Shown piece after piece: positions 1 to 8,619 of a stretch of 59,032 nucleotides of DNA; positions within the stretch are counted from its first letter, which is position 1, and the number at the start of each line of letters is the position of its first letter. A program made the position numbers and the translations under genes. The stretch lies in contig CASFTV010000024.1 of the NCBI GenBank assembly GCA_949297765.1, positions 1 through 59,032 of the forward strand. The letters are read 5' to 3'. The stretch comes from an uncultured bacterium. GTDB lineage: Bacteria; Verrucomicrobiota; Lentisphaeria; Victivallales; UBA1829. The notes under the pieces are model-generated. The model worked only from the letters and a program-made list of their open reading frames with translations, was not told the origin of the DNA and did no database searches.

Positions 1-111
1 ATTTCGAAACTTGCAATCGGCAAACAATGGGATATAGTAAAACAAGGGTCTTTACACCAATCTTTTCATAAAAGTTGTCCAACCTAGGGGAGAGGCGCAT
101 ATGATGGAATC
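1..111. other. Upstream segment of broken methyltransferase gene
   Basis: No gene is recognised here. In the frame of the following gene, a TAG at 85-87 ends an unrelated reading frame. After it the frame reads GRGAYDGIV before the NPPFG motif of the next gene, which is what precedes motif IV in intact adenine methyltransferases. The methyltransferase homology therefore starts before the usable start codon, and a breakpoint probably lies near 85-95. Confidence 0.5.
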
Positions 112-3100
112 GTGATGAATCCGCCATTCGGAACAGGTGGAAAAACCGCCATCGAACATCTGGAAAAGGCATTCCAACATCTGCGGGGACTCGGACGTAT
201 TGTCGCAATTCTACCGGAGGGCGGAATGGCCGAGAAACGTCTCGAAGCATTTTTGGAAAACACCAGAGGAGCTCATCTCACGGCGGATATCGGATTGCCA
301 AACTGCACCTTCCAACGTGCCGGGACTTCCGTAAAAACTCATATCGTCGTAATTGACAAAGCGGAATATCCCTATCAGGAAAACATGATGCCGGAAGAAC
401 GTGGACGAATCGAAATCTCCGCGGACAATATCAATGAGTTCTTCAATAAAATAAAAGATCTCGAGATCCCAAGTCGCCGGAAAGAAACAGGGAAGCAATA
501 TTCACTTCAGAGAGTTCCAAAGAATATTGCTGATTTCCGGGCCATGCCGGCTCATCCAATACCCAAAAAAGCAAAATTCTCCACGGTAAAAGAGCTATAC
601 GAAATTTACAAAAAAGAGTACCTCGGCAAGGTGATCCGGACCGCAAGCGGACATGATATCACATTCAAACCCGGTCATTTCTTCCGCTTGATCGCCGGAA
701 CCCCGGCAGAGGGGAGAAAAGGATTCATCGCAAAAGCCAAAAACGCGGCGGACGCCATCGCTCAGATCGAAGACGGAAAAATCGGATTCGGAGATATTGC
801 CGGCTATCAGAAAATGAGAGGGGAATACTTAGGCGCTTTCAAAGATGTAATCACCGACGCCGATTTCTGGATCCGGGAAAAAGAAAATAAATTCCTCTTC
901 GGGAAAAAATACTCCGATATCAAAAAGGCTGATGGATTCCTTGCGGTAACTTTGGAAATTGAAAAAGAGGGAAAACTGGGACCGGTCAGTTTCCATCCAA
1001 GAAAATTTTCCGAGGGGTTGTTCAGTGGAAAAGAAGTTCATTGGAACATCGCAAATCCCCTTGACCATGCGAAGGCGCCCGGAGATGTAAGCTCAAGGGA
1101 CAAATCATCCGGGCTCAATGATATTATAGCACCGGAAAATAAAATGTCAAATGGAAAACTCTACAGTCTTTCCTTTCCTCAACAGAAAAACCCGATCCGG
1201 GAAAACGGAACCGAAAAAATCCGTTATCAGAACCAGCTCGACAACCGGACGTATCATACCAAATCCAATGAACAGCTCAACAAGGAGGCCGTCGAACGAA
1301 TCGCCAATTACGGGGGAATCAAAAACACCATTCAGATGATGATGGAGGGAGATTTGAATTTCAAGTCGGACGTCGCTCAGCGCGTTCTTCAGACCGTGCT
1401 CAATTCCGACGAATTCAAGGCCCTGAACAACAACGAAAAAGAACAGATCGCTGACGTCTATATCAAAACCGGAACGGAACTCGGACGCGCTCTGGCATCC
1501 CGAAGACTCGCACTCCTCGATATGAACGATATCCATTCCATGCAGGCCCATGTGAATGCTCTGGTCGCAAAACTCCAGAAGGAAAAAAATCTCAGGGAAA
1601 TCCGCAACACCATTCAAAAGGAATTCGGCATCGATATTGACAATCTCCCGGATTCCCTCGTCAACAACCCTCAGGAATTTGACAGACTCCTCCGCCGGCT
1701 CGCTTCCATGAAAGCATCCAAAGGCGACAAACTCTATGAATTCTGGATCAACTCCATTCTCTCCGGACCCGTCACTCATACGGCAAACATCCTCGGAAAT
1801 ACCGCAAACGCCGTTTATGAACTCGGAGTCAAACGCTTTACGGAAGCCCTTCTCAACTCCGTTCTCCACAAGAAGGGTGCCGCCACATTCGGCGAATTCA
1901 GGGAAATGACAAAAGCATTCAACTGGAAAAACGCATGGGAAAAAGCAAAAACAGCGTTCGATCTGGAGGTCGTTACTCCAGACGGAAAACTGGAATCCTT
2001 CCGAGCCGCCATCGGAGGAAATACCGGACGGATCATCCGAACCCCGGGAAGACTCCTCAGAGCCGCAGACGAATTCGCAAAGGCAATCATCGTTCCCGCA
2101 GAAGCCGCCGCTCATGCATACCGGGAAGGAAAAGCGATGAATCTTCCCGAAGCAGACCTGAAGAAGTATGTCTCCGAACAACTCAAAAACCTCAACAGTC
2201 CTTCCATGGAATACGGGTATCAGAGAGCGCTTGACCTGACATTCCAGGAAGAACCGGGAGTCGCGATTCAGACTCTCATGCACTGGAGAGACGCGGGAGG
2301 TATCTTCGGTAACGTCCTCAAATTCACTCTGCCTTTTCTCAAAACTCCGGGAAACATTCTCCGGCAGGGAATCCGGAAATCCCCACTCGGCATTCTCAAT
2401 CTCGCCTATCAAACCGGAAAAGCGGCTCTCGGAAAACGGAAAATCGACAACGAATATATTCAGCATGCCGCAGAACAGATCCTCGCATGGGGAACGATCG
2501 CCATGATCGCCGGAATGGACGACGACAACGACGACGGAATGCCTTTCCTGACCGGAAGCTCCCCCGCTTATGGAAGCGCTGAACAAAGATTCAAGGCAAA
2601 CAAGGTCCCGCCATACTCCATTCGGATCGGCGGAACCTATTACAGCTACAAACGGATCGAACCGCTCGCTACCGGGCTGGCTTTCATCGCGGACGGACTT
2701 GATGCGTATCGCAAGGCAAAAAGCGGGAAAGAAGGAACCGACGTCCTCAAACAGATGATCCGAGGCGTCAAACAGATGATCGTCGAAAAAAGTTTTCTCG
2801 ACTCACTCGGCGAAATCAACAGGATCGCGTCCGATCCCGAACGAAGCGGAATGACCTTCCTCAGCAATTTTGCGTCCTCCTGGATGCCGAACGTGGTCCG
2901 GCAGACCGTCGGACTCTTCGACGACAATGTCAAAGACTACAAAAGCAGAGAACGCGGCACCGAATTCTTTCAGGATCAGTTCCGCGTGACAACCGATCGG
3001 ATGTTCCCATGGAAGGCCGCTCCCAAAATCGACTATTTCGGACGCGAAATCAAAAAAGATTCCCTGGAAGAGGCCGGCCCGCTCGGATTTCTCGCCCGCC

Positions 3101-3450
3101 TGATCCCCCTTCAGCCAATATCGCCGGATTCCTCCATGAACCGCGCCGAACGGCTGATGTGGGAATACAATCAGCGCCATCCTGAAAACGAATTCTGGCC
3201 ATCCGTTCCGGCGTATTATTTCTCACGCGACGGAAAAAAAGGCTATTTCACCGGAAATGATTATCAGGAATTCGCTCGCGAATCCGGACAACTCGCTCTC
3301 AAACAGATCAATAACGCATTCCGTCACGGTCTGCTCAACGATAAAAATCCGACGGAACGGGATATCAAACTCATTCGGAAAATCTTCTCCCGGGCCCGAA
3401 AGGAGATCCGCGAAAAGATGATCCGAAATGGATCGTTCAAGACGGAATGA
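112..3450 (+). CDS. Large phage-type polyvalent protein with truncated DNA methyltransferase N-terminus
   Basis: The 1112-residue protein has no single known function. Residues 1-130 match the second half of an N6-adenine methyltransferase (motif IV NPPFG at 3-7), but the SAM-binding motif I that should precede it is absent, so this domain is probably inactive. Residues 165-345 form a conserved unassigned domain whose decayed copy lies at 6738-7175. Residues 375-1100 resemble the large polyvalent protein-associated regions of phages and integrative elements, with SGPVTHTANILGN near 548 and PPYSIRIGGTYYSYKRIEP near 835 (LPD38-like; the family number is from memory). Start choices are GTG 112 or ATG 115. 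A good ribosome site at 87-95 instead faces ATG 101, which opens a 4-codon frame ending at TGA 113-115 and overlapping ATG 115. It is probably cargo or structural protein of the element that ends at 6612. Confidence 0.7.
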   Translation: MMNPPFGTGGKTAIEHLEKAFQHLRGLGRIVAILPEGGMAEKRLEAFLENTRGAHLTADIGLPNCTFQRAGTSVKTHIVVIDKAEYPYQENMMPEERGRIEISADNINEFFNKIKDLEIPSRRKETGKQYSLQRVPKNIADFRAMPAHPIPKKAKFSTVKELYEIYKKEYLGKVIRTASGHDITFKPGHFFRLIAGTPAEGRKGFIAKAKNAADAIAQIEDGKIGFGDIAGYQKMRGEYLGAFKDVITDADFWIREKENKFLFGKKYSDIKKADGFLAVTLEIEKEGKLGPVSFHPRKFSEGLFSGKEVHWNIANPLDHAKAPGDVSSRDKSSGLNDIIAPENKMSNGKLYSLSFPQQKNPIRENGTEKIRYQNQLDNRTYHTKSNEQLNKEAVERIANYGGIKNTIQMMMEGDLNFKSDVAQRVLQTVLNSDEFKALNNNEKEQIADVYIKTGTELGRALASRRLALLDMNDIHSMQAHVNALVAKLQKEKNLREIRNTIQKEFGIDIDNLPDSLVNNPQEFDRLLRRLASMKASKGDKLYEFWINSILSGPVTHTANILGNTANAVYELGVKRFTEALLNSVLHKKGAATFGEFREMTKAFNWKNAWEKAKTAFDLEVVTPDGKLESFRAAIGGNTGRIIRTPGRLLRAADEFAKAIIVPAEAAAHAYREGKAMNLPEADLKKYVSEQLKNLNSPSMEYGYQRALDLTFQEEPGVAIQTLMHWRDAGGIFGNVLKFTLPFLKTPGNILRQGIRKSPLGILNLAYQTGKAALGKRKIDNEYIQHAAEQILAWGTIAMIAGMDDDNDDGMPFLTGSSPAYGSAEQRFKANKVPPYSIRIGGTYYSYKRIEPLATGLAFIADGLDAYRKAKSGKEGTDVLKQMIRGVKQMIVEKSFLDSLGEINRIASDPERSGMTFLSNFASSWMPNVVRQTVGLFDDNVKDYKSRERGTEFFQDQFRVTTDRMFPWKAAPKIDYFGREIKKDSLEEAGPLGFLARLIPLQPISPDSSMNRAERLMWEYNQRHPENEFWPSVPAYYFSRDGKKGYFTGNDYQEFARESGQLALKQINNAFRHGLLNDKNPTERDIKLIRKIFSRARKEIREKMIRNGSFKTE

Positions 3451-3511
3451 AATAAAATGTTTTTCTCCTTCTCCTTACAGAGAAACTGACTCACAAGAAA
3501 AAGGTCAAAAA

Positions 3512-3877
3512 CTATTTTGTTTCGTAGATCTCTAGACTCGCTTTAGCTCTGAGTTTTTCCGCACACCTCCGACACCGACTAGCTCCTTTTCCAGAATAAT
3601 CAATAAGAGCATGATATGGATGTGTTCCATAGTCTGGTCGAACAGGCAATTCCAATTCCGTGCAATCTGCAACAGTGACTCCAGCAACAGCACAGGATGA
3701 ACCATTTAAATTCTTTGTAAAATGGTCAAAAGAATCTTTTGAGCTGATTTTGTCTCCATCATAGACAGAAAGAAGAAAATTATCTTTGGGCATAGGTCTA
3801 AACGCTAAAGACGTAACTCGTCCATTTTGAATATGAGCTTTACATATTTGCCGATATAAAATGGTAGAATCATTCAT
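3512..3877 (-). CDS. Conserved hypothetical protein, second gene of a two-gene cassette
   Basis: This 121-residue protein has no recognised domain. It has no signal peptide or membrane segment, so it is probably cytosolic. It contains a central VAGVTVADCTELELPVRPD stretch and a Cys-rich CRRCAEK near the C-terminus. Its ATG follows directly after the TAA of the upstream gene (3878-3880), so the two are almost certainly translated from one mRNA. I recall similar pairs as conserved hypothetical proteins in bacterial genomic islands. The pair is clearly more AT-rich than the chromosome from 7426 onward, which suggests recent transfer. A defence or toxin-antitoxin role is possible but not shown. 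Confidence 0.65.
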   Translation of the reverse strand: MNDSTILYRQICKAHIQNGRVTSLAFRPMPKDNFLLSVYDGDKISSKDSFDHFTKNLNGSSCAVAGVTVADCTELELPVRPDYGTHPYHALIDYSGKGASRCRRCAEKLRAKASLEIYETK

Positions 3878-5023
3878 TTAACATTGTTCCTTAAGTTCCT
3901 TCAACGTTTTCAACATCTCATTCCAACCTGGTTCCGACGAAAGCATCAAATCCTTTTCGATTGCTTGGTCGGAATTTATATCAACAGCAAGAAAAGATGA
4001 AGAAAAATCATCGAGTTTGATTTCTACTGAAACTTTCCAGTGTCCAATATCCCACTCTGCTTGTACAATGTTGTCCAAAGCCGGATAAAGATATGGTTGT
4101 TCTTGGTCTGATGGATAAAAAGAATCAAACAAATCTTTCAACTTTTTTAATGCATCTTCAGAGAAAGAAGAACCCTTATTGTCCTCATACCAGCCATCTT
4201 TGAACTGTTTTAATTCTTCAATACGATAGCCGATATCACATTGCTCTAAAAGATCTATGGATTCAACATTTTCAATGGATACTATCTTTTCATTTTTTTT
4301 CACGCCGATTCCTTTGATCAGGACCTTTTGGTCTTTTCGATATTGACCATGAGCAGCAATAATATCCTCTTCCAATTCAGCATTGTATTGCGCCACAGGA
4401 ATTCGAGAATTTGTCAACGAATTAATCATGAATGACCTTCTTTCAAGATCAAGTTCTGAAATAATACCGTAAACATATACAGATTCTCTATAATTCTCTT
4501 TTATCGAAGAAGCTTCGACCAAACGCTTCCTAATATCTTTATTAAGAACGGCTAGATTACTATCTCTTTCATTAATGTAAAATTCAATTTTCTCATCTTC
4601 CAACAAACTGCAACCGAAACGATTAAACATTGCTAATTGAGAAGGCGTCATTAATTTTTTATCGCCGATAGGTGTATTAGAACCATAAGCCTGGATTGTT
4701 GCAATAAGCCGATCTTTAGCTTGTTCTGCATAATACTCCGCACCACAATCTAACAAAGGACTTAACCCAAGAGAAGAGGTGACTAACATTATTTTCAGAA
4801 TAGTGCTACCTTCCTCCAAACCAGTAATCTGAAGAGAAATTGGATCCATAAAATTTCGAGGAATACGCAAACGCTTTGAATGTTCTTCTTTATAAATGCT
4901 GATCGCAATATTACGGATCATTTCATCTAAAACTGAAAAATCTCTCAGAATATCTAATGGGAGGCCGTGTTTTTCAAACCGCCTTCCCACTAGGCGAGGT
5001 CTTAGAAATTCCTTCGTTTCCAT
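3878..5023 (-). CDS. Conserved hypothetical protein, first gene of a two-gene cassette
   Basis: This 381-residue soluble protein is of unknown function. The N-terminal half is mostly helical with a hydrophobic stretch near residues 75-90. Residues about 265-350 form the most recognisable part: an IEELKQFKDGWYED segment followed by PYLYPALDNIVQAEWDIGHWKVSVEI, a pattern I associate with conserved hypothetical proteins of genomic islands. ATG 5023 is preferred because GAGAGG precedes it; a GTG five codons upstream is the alternative. The gene has its own promoter (5098-5126) and is contiguous with the next gene (3512-3877). It sits beside the integrase as probable cargo of the integrated element. 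Confidence 0.65.
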   Translation of the reverse strand: METKEFLRPRLVGRRFEKHGLPLDILRDFSVLDEMIRNIAISIYKEEHSKRLRIPRNFMDPISLQITGLEEGSTILKIMLVTSSLGLSPLLDCGAEYYAEQAKDRLIATIQAYGSNTPIGDKKLMTPSQLAMFNRFGCSLLEDEKIEFYINERDSNLAVLNKDIRKRLVEASSIKENYRESVYVYGIISELDLERRSFMINSLTNSRIPVAQYNAELEEDIIAAHGQYRKDQKVLIKGIGVKKNEKIVSIENVESIDLLEQCDIGYRIEELKQFKDGWYEDNKGSSFSEDALKKLKDLFDSFYPSDQEQPYLYPALDNIVQAEWDIGHWKVSVEIKLDDFSSSFLAVDINSDQAIEKDLMLSSEPGWNEMLKTLKELKEQC

Positions 5024-5097
5024 ATTGGGGCCTCTCACGTCACTTCGTCAATCAAAGCGAACATTTTTTGTTCAAACTTTATCGATATATTATTCTA

Positions 5098-5126
5098 AAT
5101 ATATTTCCGTTTTATTTAAAAGTCAA
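5098..5126 (-). promoter_or_regulatory. Sigma-70 promoter for the two-gene cassette
   Basis: On the minus strand TTGACT (5121-5126) and TATATT (5098-5103) are separated by 17 bases. The promoter lies directly beside the 3' end of the integrase gene and points into the 381-residue gene. Confidence 0.7.
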
Positions 5127-5131
5127 ATTTT

Positions 5132-6430
5132 TTAAAATCGATGATGTTTTAAAATTTCTCTAATCGTTTCGATTGGCATGGTGTCAACCAGTTTTCGCAA
5201 CTCTTCCCGTTCCGGTTCAATTGGAGATGCGTCCGCAAGACCCATAAAATCCGCCATAAGCTGCATATTACGGCGCTTCGCTTCCAAGGTGGCATGAGCA
5301 TTATATCGCTTAGTCATCTCGGGAGACATGTGCCCAAGAATGCCCTGAACCACGGACAATGGGATCCCTCGCAATCCCGCATAGTAACAGAACGTGTGCC
5401 GGCAACTATGCAAATCCTTGACAGATACGGCGCGACTCCTGCCTTGGGGAATAACGGTAGTCTTAATACCGAGCTTTTCCAGAAACGTTTTTATTCGATA
5501 CGAAATTCCGGACGGATTTTTCTGATACATCGCCGCATGTTCCGGGAAAACATATTCTGAATCGTTCCCGCTCTTTTGCTGGAGCAGATAACCTCGCAGA
5601 TCTCCGGAAATGGGAATTTCTACAAAACGGCCGGTCTTGTTCATTCGCCGGCGAATTACATTTTCATGAAAGTCAACATCTGTCCACTTGAGTGTACAAA
5701 TATCTCCCTCCCGGAGAGCGGTCGCAATGGCAATCGAAAAAAGCGGACGTGTAAACTGATCCAGATGATCCCGGATCAGAACAATTTCCTCTTCCGAAAA
5801 TGCCTGCCGTTCCTCCTCCGAGGATTCCAGCATCGGCATGTCAAACGGATTACCAAGCAGCCCAGCATCTCGAGCAAGAAGATTAAAGACTTCTCGGCAA
5901 ACAGCCTGATACATATTTGAAGTCCTGTTTGACAATGCTTCCGGCGTACGGAACGTTAAAGTTTTCCCGCCACGCTCATAAACTGTATTCTTTTCAAATC
6001 GTCCAGTTGTCCTGACCAAAGAAATGTATTCTTCCGCATGTTTCGGAAGAACATTGGAAAGAGTTTGAACATCCGGATATCGCGCAGCCATAAAAGCAAC
6101 AAAATCCTGAAAGATTGCACGTTTCTGGAAAATCCTTTTTGAAGAGGCTTCCCGCCTGCGGGGTTTTTTCAATGCAATTTCAAACGCTTCCGACAACTTG
6201 ACTTCAGACCCTCCAGTCAGTTCCCGTCGGAAATTTTCCAGGATCGCAAGAGGGGTTTTCTGCGCCGAAGCCTCCTTCGCAATTTTTTTTAAATTTGCTT
6301 CATACGCTTCTGCTTCCGCTTTGGTTTTACAGCCTTCGCAAACCCCGAAAAAACGTTTACCCGATTGCATAAAAGCATAATGGTATTCTTTAGTTTCCCC
6401 AGCAGATGTTTTCCGTTTCGCAACACTCAT
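5132..6430 (-). CDS. Tyrosine recombinase (integrase)
   Basis: This 432-residue phage-type integrase is expected to catalyse site-specific integration and excision of the element. An N-terminal arm-type region (residues 1-80) and a SAM-like core-binding domain precede the catalytic domain (about 220-390). The catalytic residues are visible: R in TALREGDICTLKW, H-x-x-R in DLHSCRHTFCYY, H in GILGHMSPEMT, and Y in KRYNAHA. ATG 6430 is chosen because AAGGAG lies 8 bases upstream; a GTG ten codons earlier has no ribosome site. It lies 150 bases inside a tRNA 3'-end fragment (6585-6612), the usual position of an integrase next to its attachment site. Confidence 0.92.
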   Translation of the reverse strand: MSVAKRKTSAGETKEYHYAFMQSGKRFFGVCEGCKTKAEAEAYEANLKKIAKEASAQKTPLAILENFRRELTGGSEVKLSEAFEIALKKPRRREASSKRIFQKRAIFQDFVAFMAARYPDVQTLSNVLPKHAEEYISLVRTTGRFEKNTVYERGGKTLTFRTPEALSNRTSNMYQAVCREVFNLLARDAGLLGNPFDMPMLESSEEERQAFSEEEIVLIRDHLDQFTRPLFSIAIATALREGDICTLKWTDVDFHENVIRRRMNKTGRFVEIPISGDLRGYLLQQKSGNDSEYVFPEHAAMYQKNPSGISYRIKTFLEKLGIKTTVIPQGRSRAVSVKDLHSCRHTFCYYAGLRGIPLSVVQGILGHMSPEMTKRYNAHATLEAKRRNMQLMADFMGLADASPIEPEREELRKLVDTMPIETIREILKHHRF

Positions 6431-6584
6431 AGAACTCTTCTCCTTTTTCGCCTTTTTCACTCATTAGCAAAATATACACACATAGTAGACGTATTTCAAG
6501 GAGAAATTACATCATTTTTACAACATTTATTCAATATCTGGCTATTTTTGAGTTTGATACCTATTGCCTTCTTTGCAGTGGGTC

Positions 6585-6612
6585 GTGGGTTCGATCCCCG
6601 CCCGGGGCACCA
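6585..6612 (+). other. Probable attachment site: tRNA 3'-end fragment
   Basis: The fragment reads as a T-stem GTGGG (6585-6589), T-loop TTCGATC, T-stem CCCGC, acceptor strand CCGGGGC (6602-6608), A, and CCA. There is no anticodon arm or D-arm upstream, so this is not a functional tRNA gene. Such fragments mark the far end of elements that integrate into the 3' end of a tRNA gene. The orientation predicts that the intact tRNA, starting with GCCCCGG, and the other attachment site lie left of this window. Confidence 0.8.
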
Positions 6613-6737
6613 TTCTTCAGACTCAAAAAGCCTTCCAATTCCGTCTCAGATCAAGATTGTTCTCAGAAATATTTTCTATCCTCCTGCTTGATTATTGCGT
6701 ACATCATTCTTTATTCATCATTTATCTTGAAAAAGAA

Positions 6738-7175
6738 TCCCTCGGACCGCAAGCAGACAGAGATCACATTCAAGCCCGGCCATTTCTTCCGCATCGCTCA
6801 CATCGAAGCAGGAAGAATCGGATTCGATGATATCGCCGCTTATCAGAGAATATTTATCCGTTTTCAAAGATGTGATTACCAATGCTGATTTCTGGATCCG
6901 GGAACAAGAAAATAAATTCCTCTTCGGGAAAAATACTCAACCATCAGTAAGGCTGACGGGGTACCCTTTGAAAATAGAAAAAGCTGAAAACTCGAACGAA
7001 TCAGTTTTCATGCAGGAAGATTTCCCGATGGACTTGTTCAAAGGAAAAAAGTGTATTGGAACATCGCAAACGCCCTTGACCATGCGAACGCGACCGGAGA
7101 TGTAAGCTCAAGGGACAAATCATCCAGCCTCACGAATAGTATAACACCGGAAAATAAAAAGTCAAATGGAAACCA
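6738..7175 (+). pseudogene. Decayed copy of part of the polyvalent-protein gene
   Basis: This stretch is homologous to about 628-1158, the middle domain of the gene at 112-3450. Shared peptides in order are ITFKPGHFFR, IGFDDIAAYQ, FKDVITNADFWIRE, ENKFLFGK, WNIANALDHA and GDVSSRDKSS. They fall in three reading frames because of frameshifts, and an internal piece (RLIAGTPAEGRKGFIAKAK in the intact copy) is deleted. It lies outside the tRNA fragment, so it is probably left from an earlier related element at the same site. Confidence 0.85.
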
Positions 7176-7205
7176 ACTCTCATCCGCAAAAAACGATTCG
7201 AAGGA

Positions 7206-7291
7206 GGAAAAATGCGAAGGCATTTTTCCCGGTCAAGGGCATCTGCCCTTGTCGCGGTCCAGCGGCGAGTCGCTGGTCGTGCAAAGCACGA
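7206..7291. repeat. Cluster of four consecutive hairpins
   Basis: Four perfect inverted repeats follow each other: GGAAAAATGC/GCATTTTTCC (7206-7229), AAGGGC/GCCCTT (7235-7250), CCAGCG/CGCTGG (7259-7276) and TCGTGC/GCACGA (7277-7291). The spacing and the short loops are typical of dispersed multi-hairpin repeats or small structured RNAs. No coding frame explains it. It lies between the pseudogene and the glf promoter. Confidence 0.6.
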
Positions 7292-7349
7292 AAAAACATT
7301 TTCCGCCTGATGAATACGACTCAATACCGACAGAAGAATTCTCCCTGTC

Positions 7350-7377
7350 TTGTAAAAATCAAAAAAAGAGATATAGT
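7350..7377 (+). promoter_or_regulatory. Probable promoter of glf
   Basis: TTGTAA (7350-7355) and TATAGT (7372-7377) are 16 bases apart, about 50 bases before the start codon of the mutase gene. Confidence 0.5.
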
Positions 7378-7425
7378 ACTCAATCAAAATAGAACCACTC
7401 TTTCATAGAAAAAATAAATCATACG

Positions 7426-8580
7426 ATGTTTGAAAACTTGAAATTTCTTGTCGTGGGCGCCGGATTCTCCGGAAGCGTGATTGCGGAACGGATTGCCAGC
7501 CAATTAAACGAAAGGGTTGTTGTGATCGACTCCAGAAATCATCCCGGCGGCAATTCGTATTCAGATTCCGATGCGGCTTCCGGGATCGAATGCCATCGTT
7601 ACGGCTCCCATATTTTCCATACATCTTTTGACAAGGTCTGGACTTATATCAATCAATTTACGCAGTTCAATCACTATCAGCACAAGGTCCTGACAACCTA
7701 TCAAGGACATGTCTATCAGATGCCGATCAATCTGAAAACCGTGAACGATTTCTATGGACTGAACCTCAAACCGTTTGAAGCGCAGCAGTTCATTCAGGAG
7801 GAAGCCGGGAAGGCGGGAATCTCCAAGCCGCGGAATCTGGAGGAAAAAGCGATCTCCCTGATCGGAGAAAAACTGTACGCTGCATTCATCCGGGGATATA
7901 CCCGGAAACAGTGGGAGCGCGATCCGAAGGATCTTCCTCCGGAAATCATAACACGCCTTCCCGTCCGCTCCAACTATAACGCGGATTACTTCAAAGATCC
8001 CTTTCAGGGAATCCCGCTGAACGGGTACGGCGCATTGTTCCGGAACCTTTTAAGCCACCCGAAGATCGACCTCCGGCTCGGGGTGGACTATTTCGAAATC
8101 CGCGACAGAATTCCTTCCTCCTGCACGATTATCTACACCGGCATGGCGGATCAGTTTTTTGATTATTGCTACGGGCCTCTGGAATGGAGAAGCCTCCGTT
8201 TCGAATGGGAGAGCAAGGATCTTCAGGACTGGCAGGGGACCGCTGTCATGAATTATGCCGACGCGGATGTGCCGTATACCCGGATTCATGAGTTTAAACA
8301 TTATCATCCGGAACGGGAGGAGGTCTTCGCTTCCGGAAAAACCGTGATCTGCCGGGAGTACTCGCAGACTTATACGCCGGGGAAAGAGGCCTATTATCCG
8401 GTCAATAATGCGGAGAACAACCGCAGGTACGAACAATATCTGGAACGGGCCGCTCTCATGCCCAATGTGATCCTTGCCGGCCGCCTCGGCAATTACCGCT
8501 ACTGGGATATGGACAAGGCAATCAACAATTCTCTCCTCCTGTTTGAGCAGATCAGAGAAACCTTTGAAAACAGAGCGTAA
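7426..8580 (+). CDS. glf: UDP-galactopyranose mutase
   Basis: This flavoenzyme interconverts UDP-galactopyranose and UDP-galactofuranose, the donor for galactofuranose in surface polysaccharides. The 384-residue length is typical. The N-terminal FAD site is visible as VVGAGFSGSVIAERIA (residues 9-24), followed by the family signatures RNHPGGNSY and YGSHIFHTS, the substrate-loop region around YTRKQWERDPKDLP, and a C-terminal GRLGNYRYWDMDKAI. No ribosome-binding site is obvious before the ATG, but no better start exists. It stands alone as the first intact chromosomal gene after the integrated element, with no glycosyltransferases beside it, and converges on the RNA methyltransferase gene. Confidence 0.93.
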   Translation: MFENLKFLVVGAGFSGSVIAERIASQLNERVVVIDSRNHPGGNSYSDSDAASGIECHRYGSHIFHTSFDKVWTYINQFTQFNHYQHKVLTTYQGHVYQMPINLKTVNDFYGLNLKPFEAQQFIQEEAGKAGISKPRNLEEKAISLIGEKLYAAFIRGYTRKQWERDPKDLPPEIITRLPVRSNYNADYFKDPFQGIPLNGYGALFRNLLSHPKIDLRLGVDYFEIRDRIPSSCTIIYTGMADQFFDYCYGPLEWRSLRFEWESKDLQDWQGTAVMNYADADVPYTRIHEFKHYHPEREEVFASGKTVICREYSQTYTPGKEAYYPVNNAENNRRYEQYLERAALMPNVILAGRLGNYRYWDMDKAINNSLLLFEQIRETFENRA

Positions 8581-8582
8581 AA

Positions 8583-8609
8583 TTCCCGGAAGAGAGAATT
8601 CCCCGGGAA
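8583..8609. terminator. Hairpin between convergent genes
   Basis: TTCCCGG (8583-8589) pairs with CCGGGAA (8603-8609). The hairpin lies between the converging glf and RNA methyltransferase genes. The T-tract is short on both strands, so this is a weak bidirectional terminator at best. Confidence 0.4.
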
Positions 8610-8619
8610 AAACAATCAT

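Noticed and set aside
6541-6612. Possible complete tRNA gene
   Set aside because: Only the T-arm, acceptor strand and CCA are present; no anticodon or D-arm can be formed upstream.
7206-7291. CRISPR array
   Set aside because: The hairpins differ from each other in sequence and there are no equal-length repeats or spacers.
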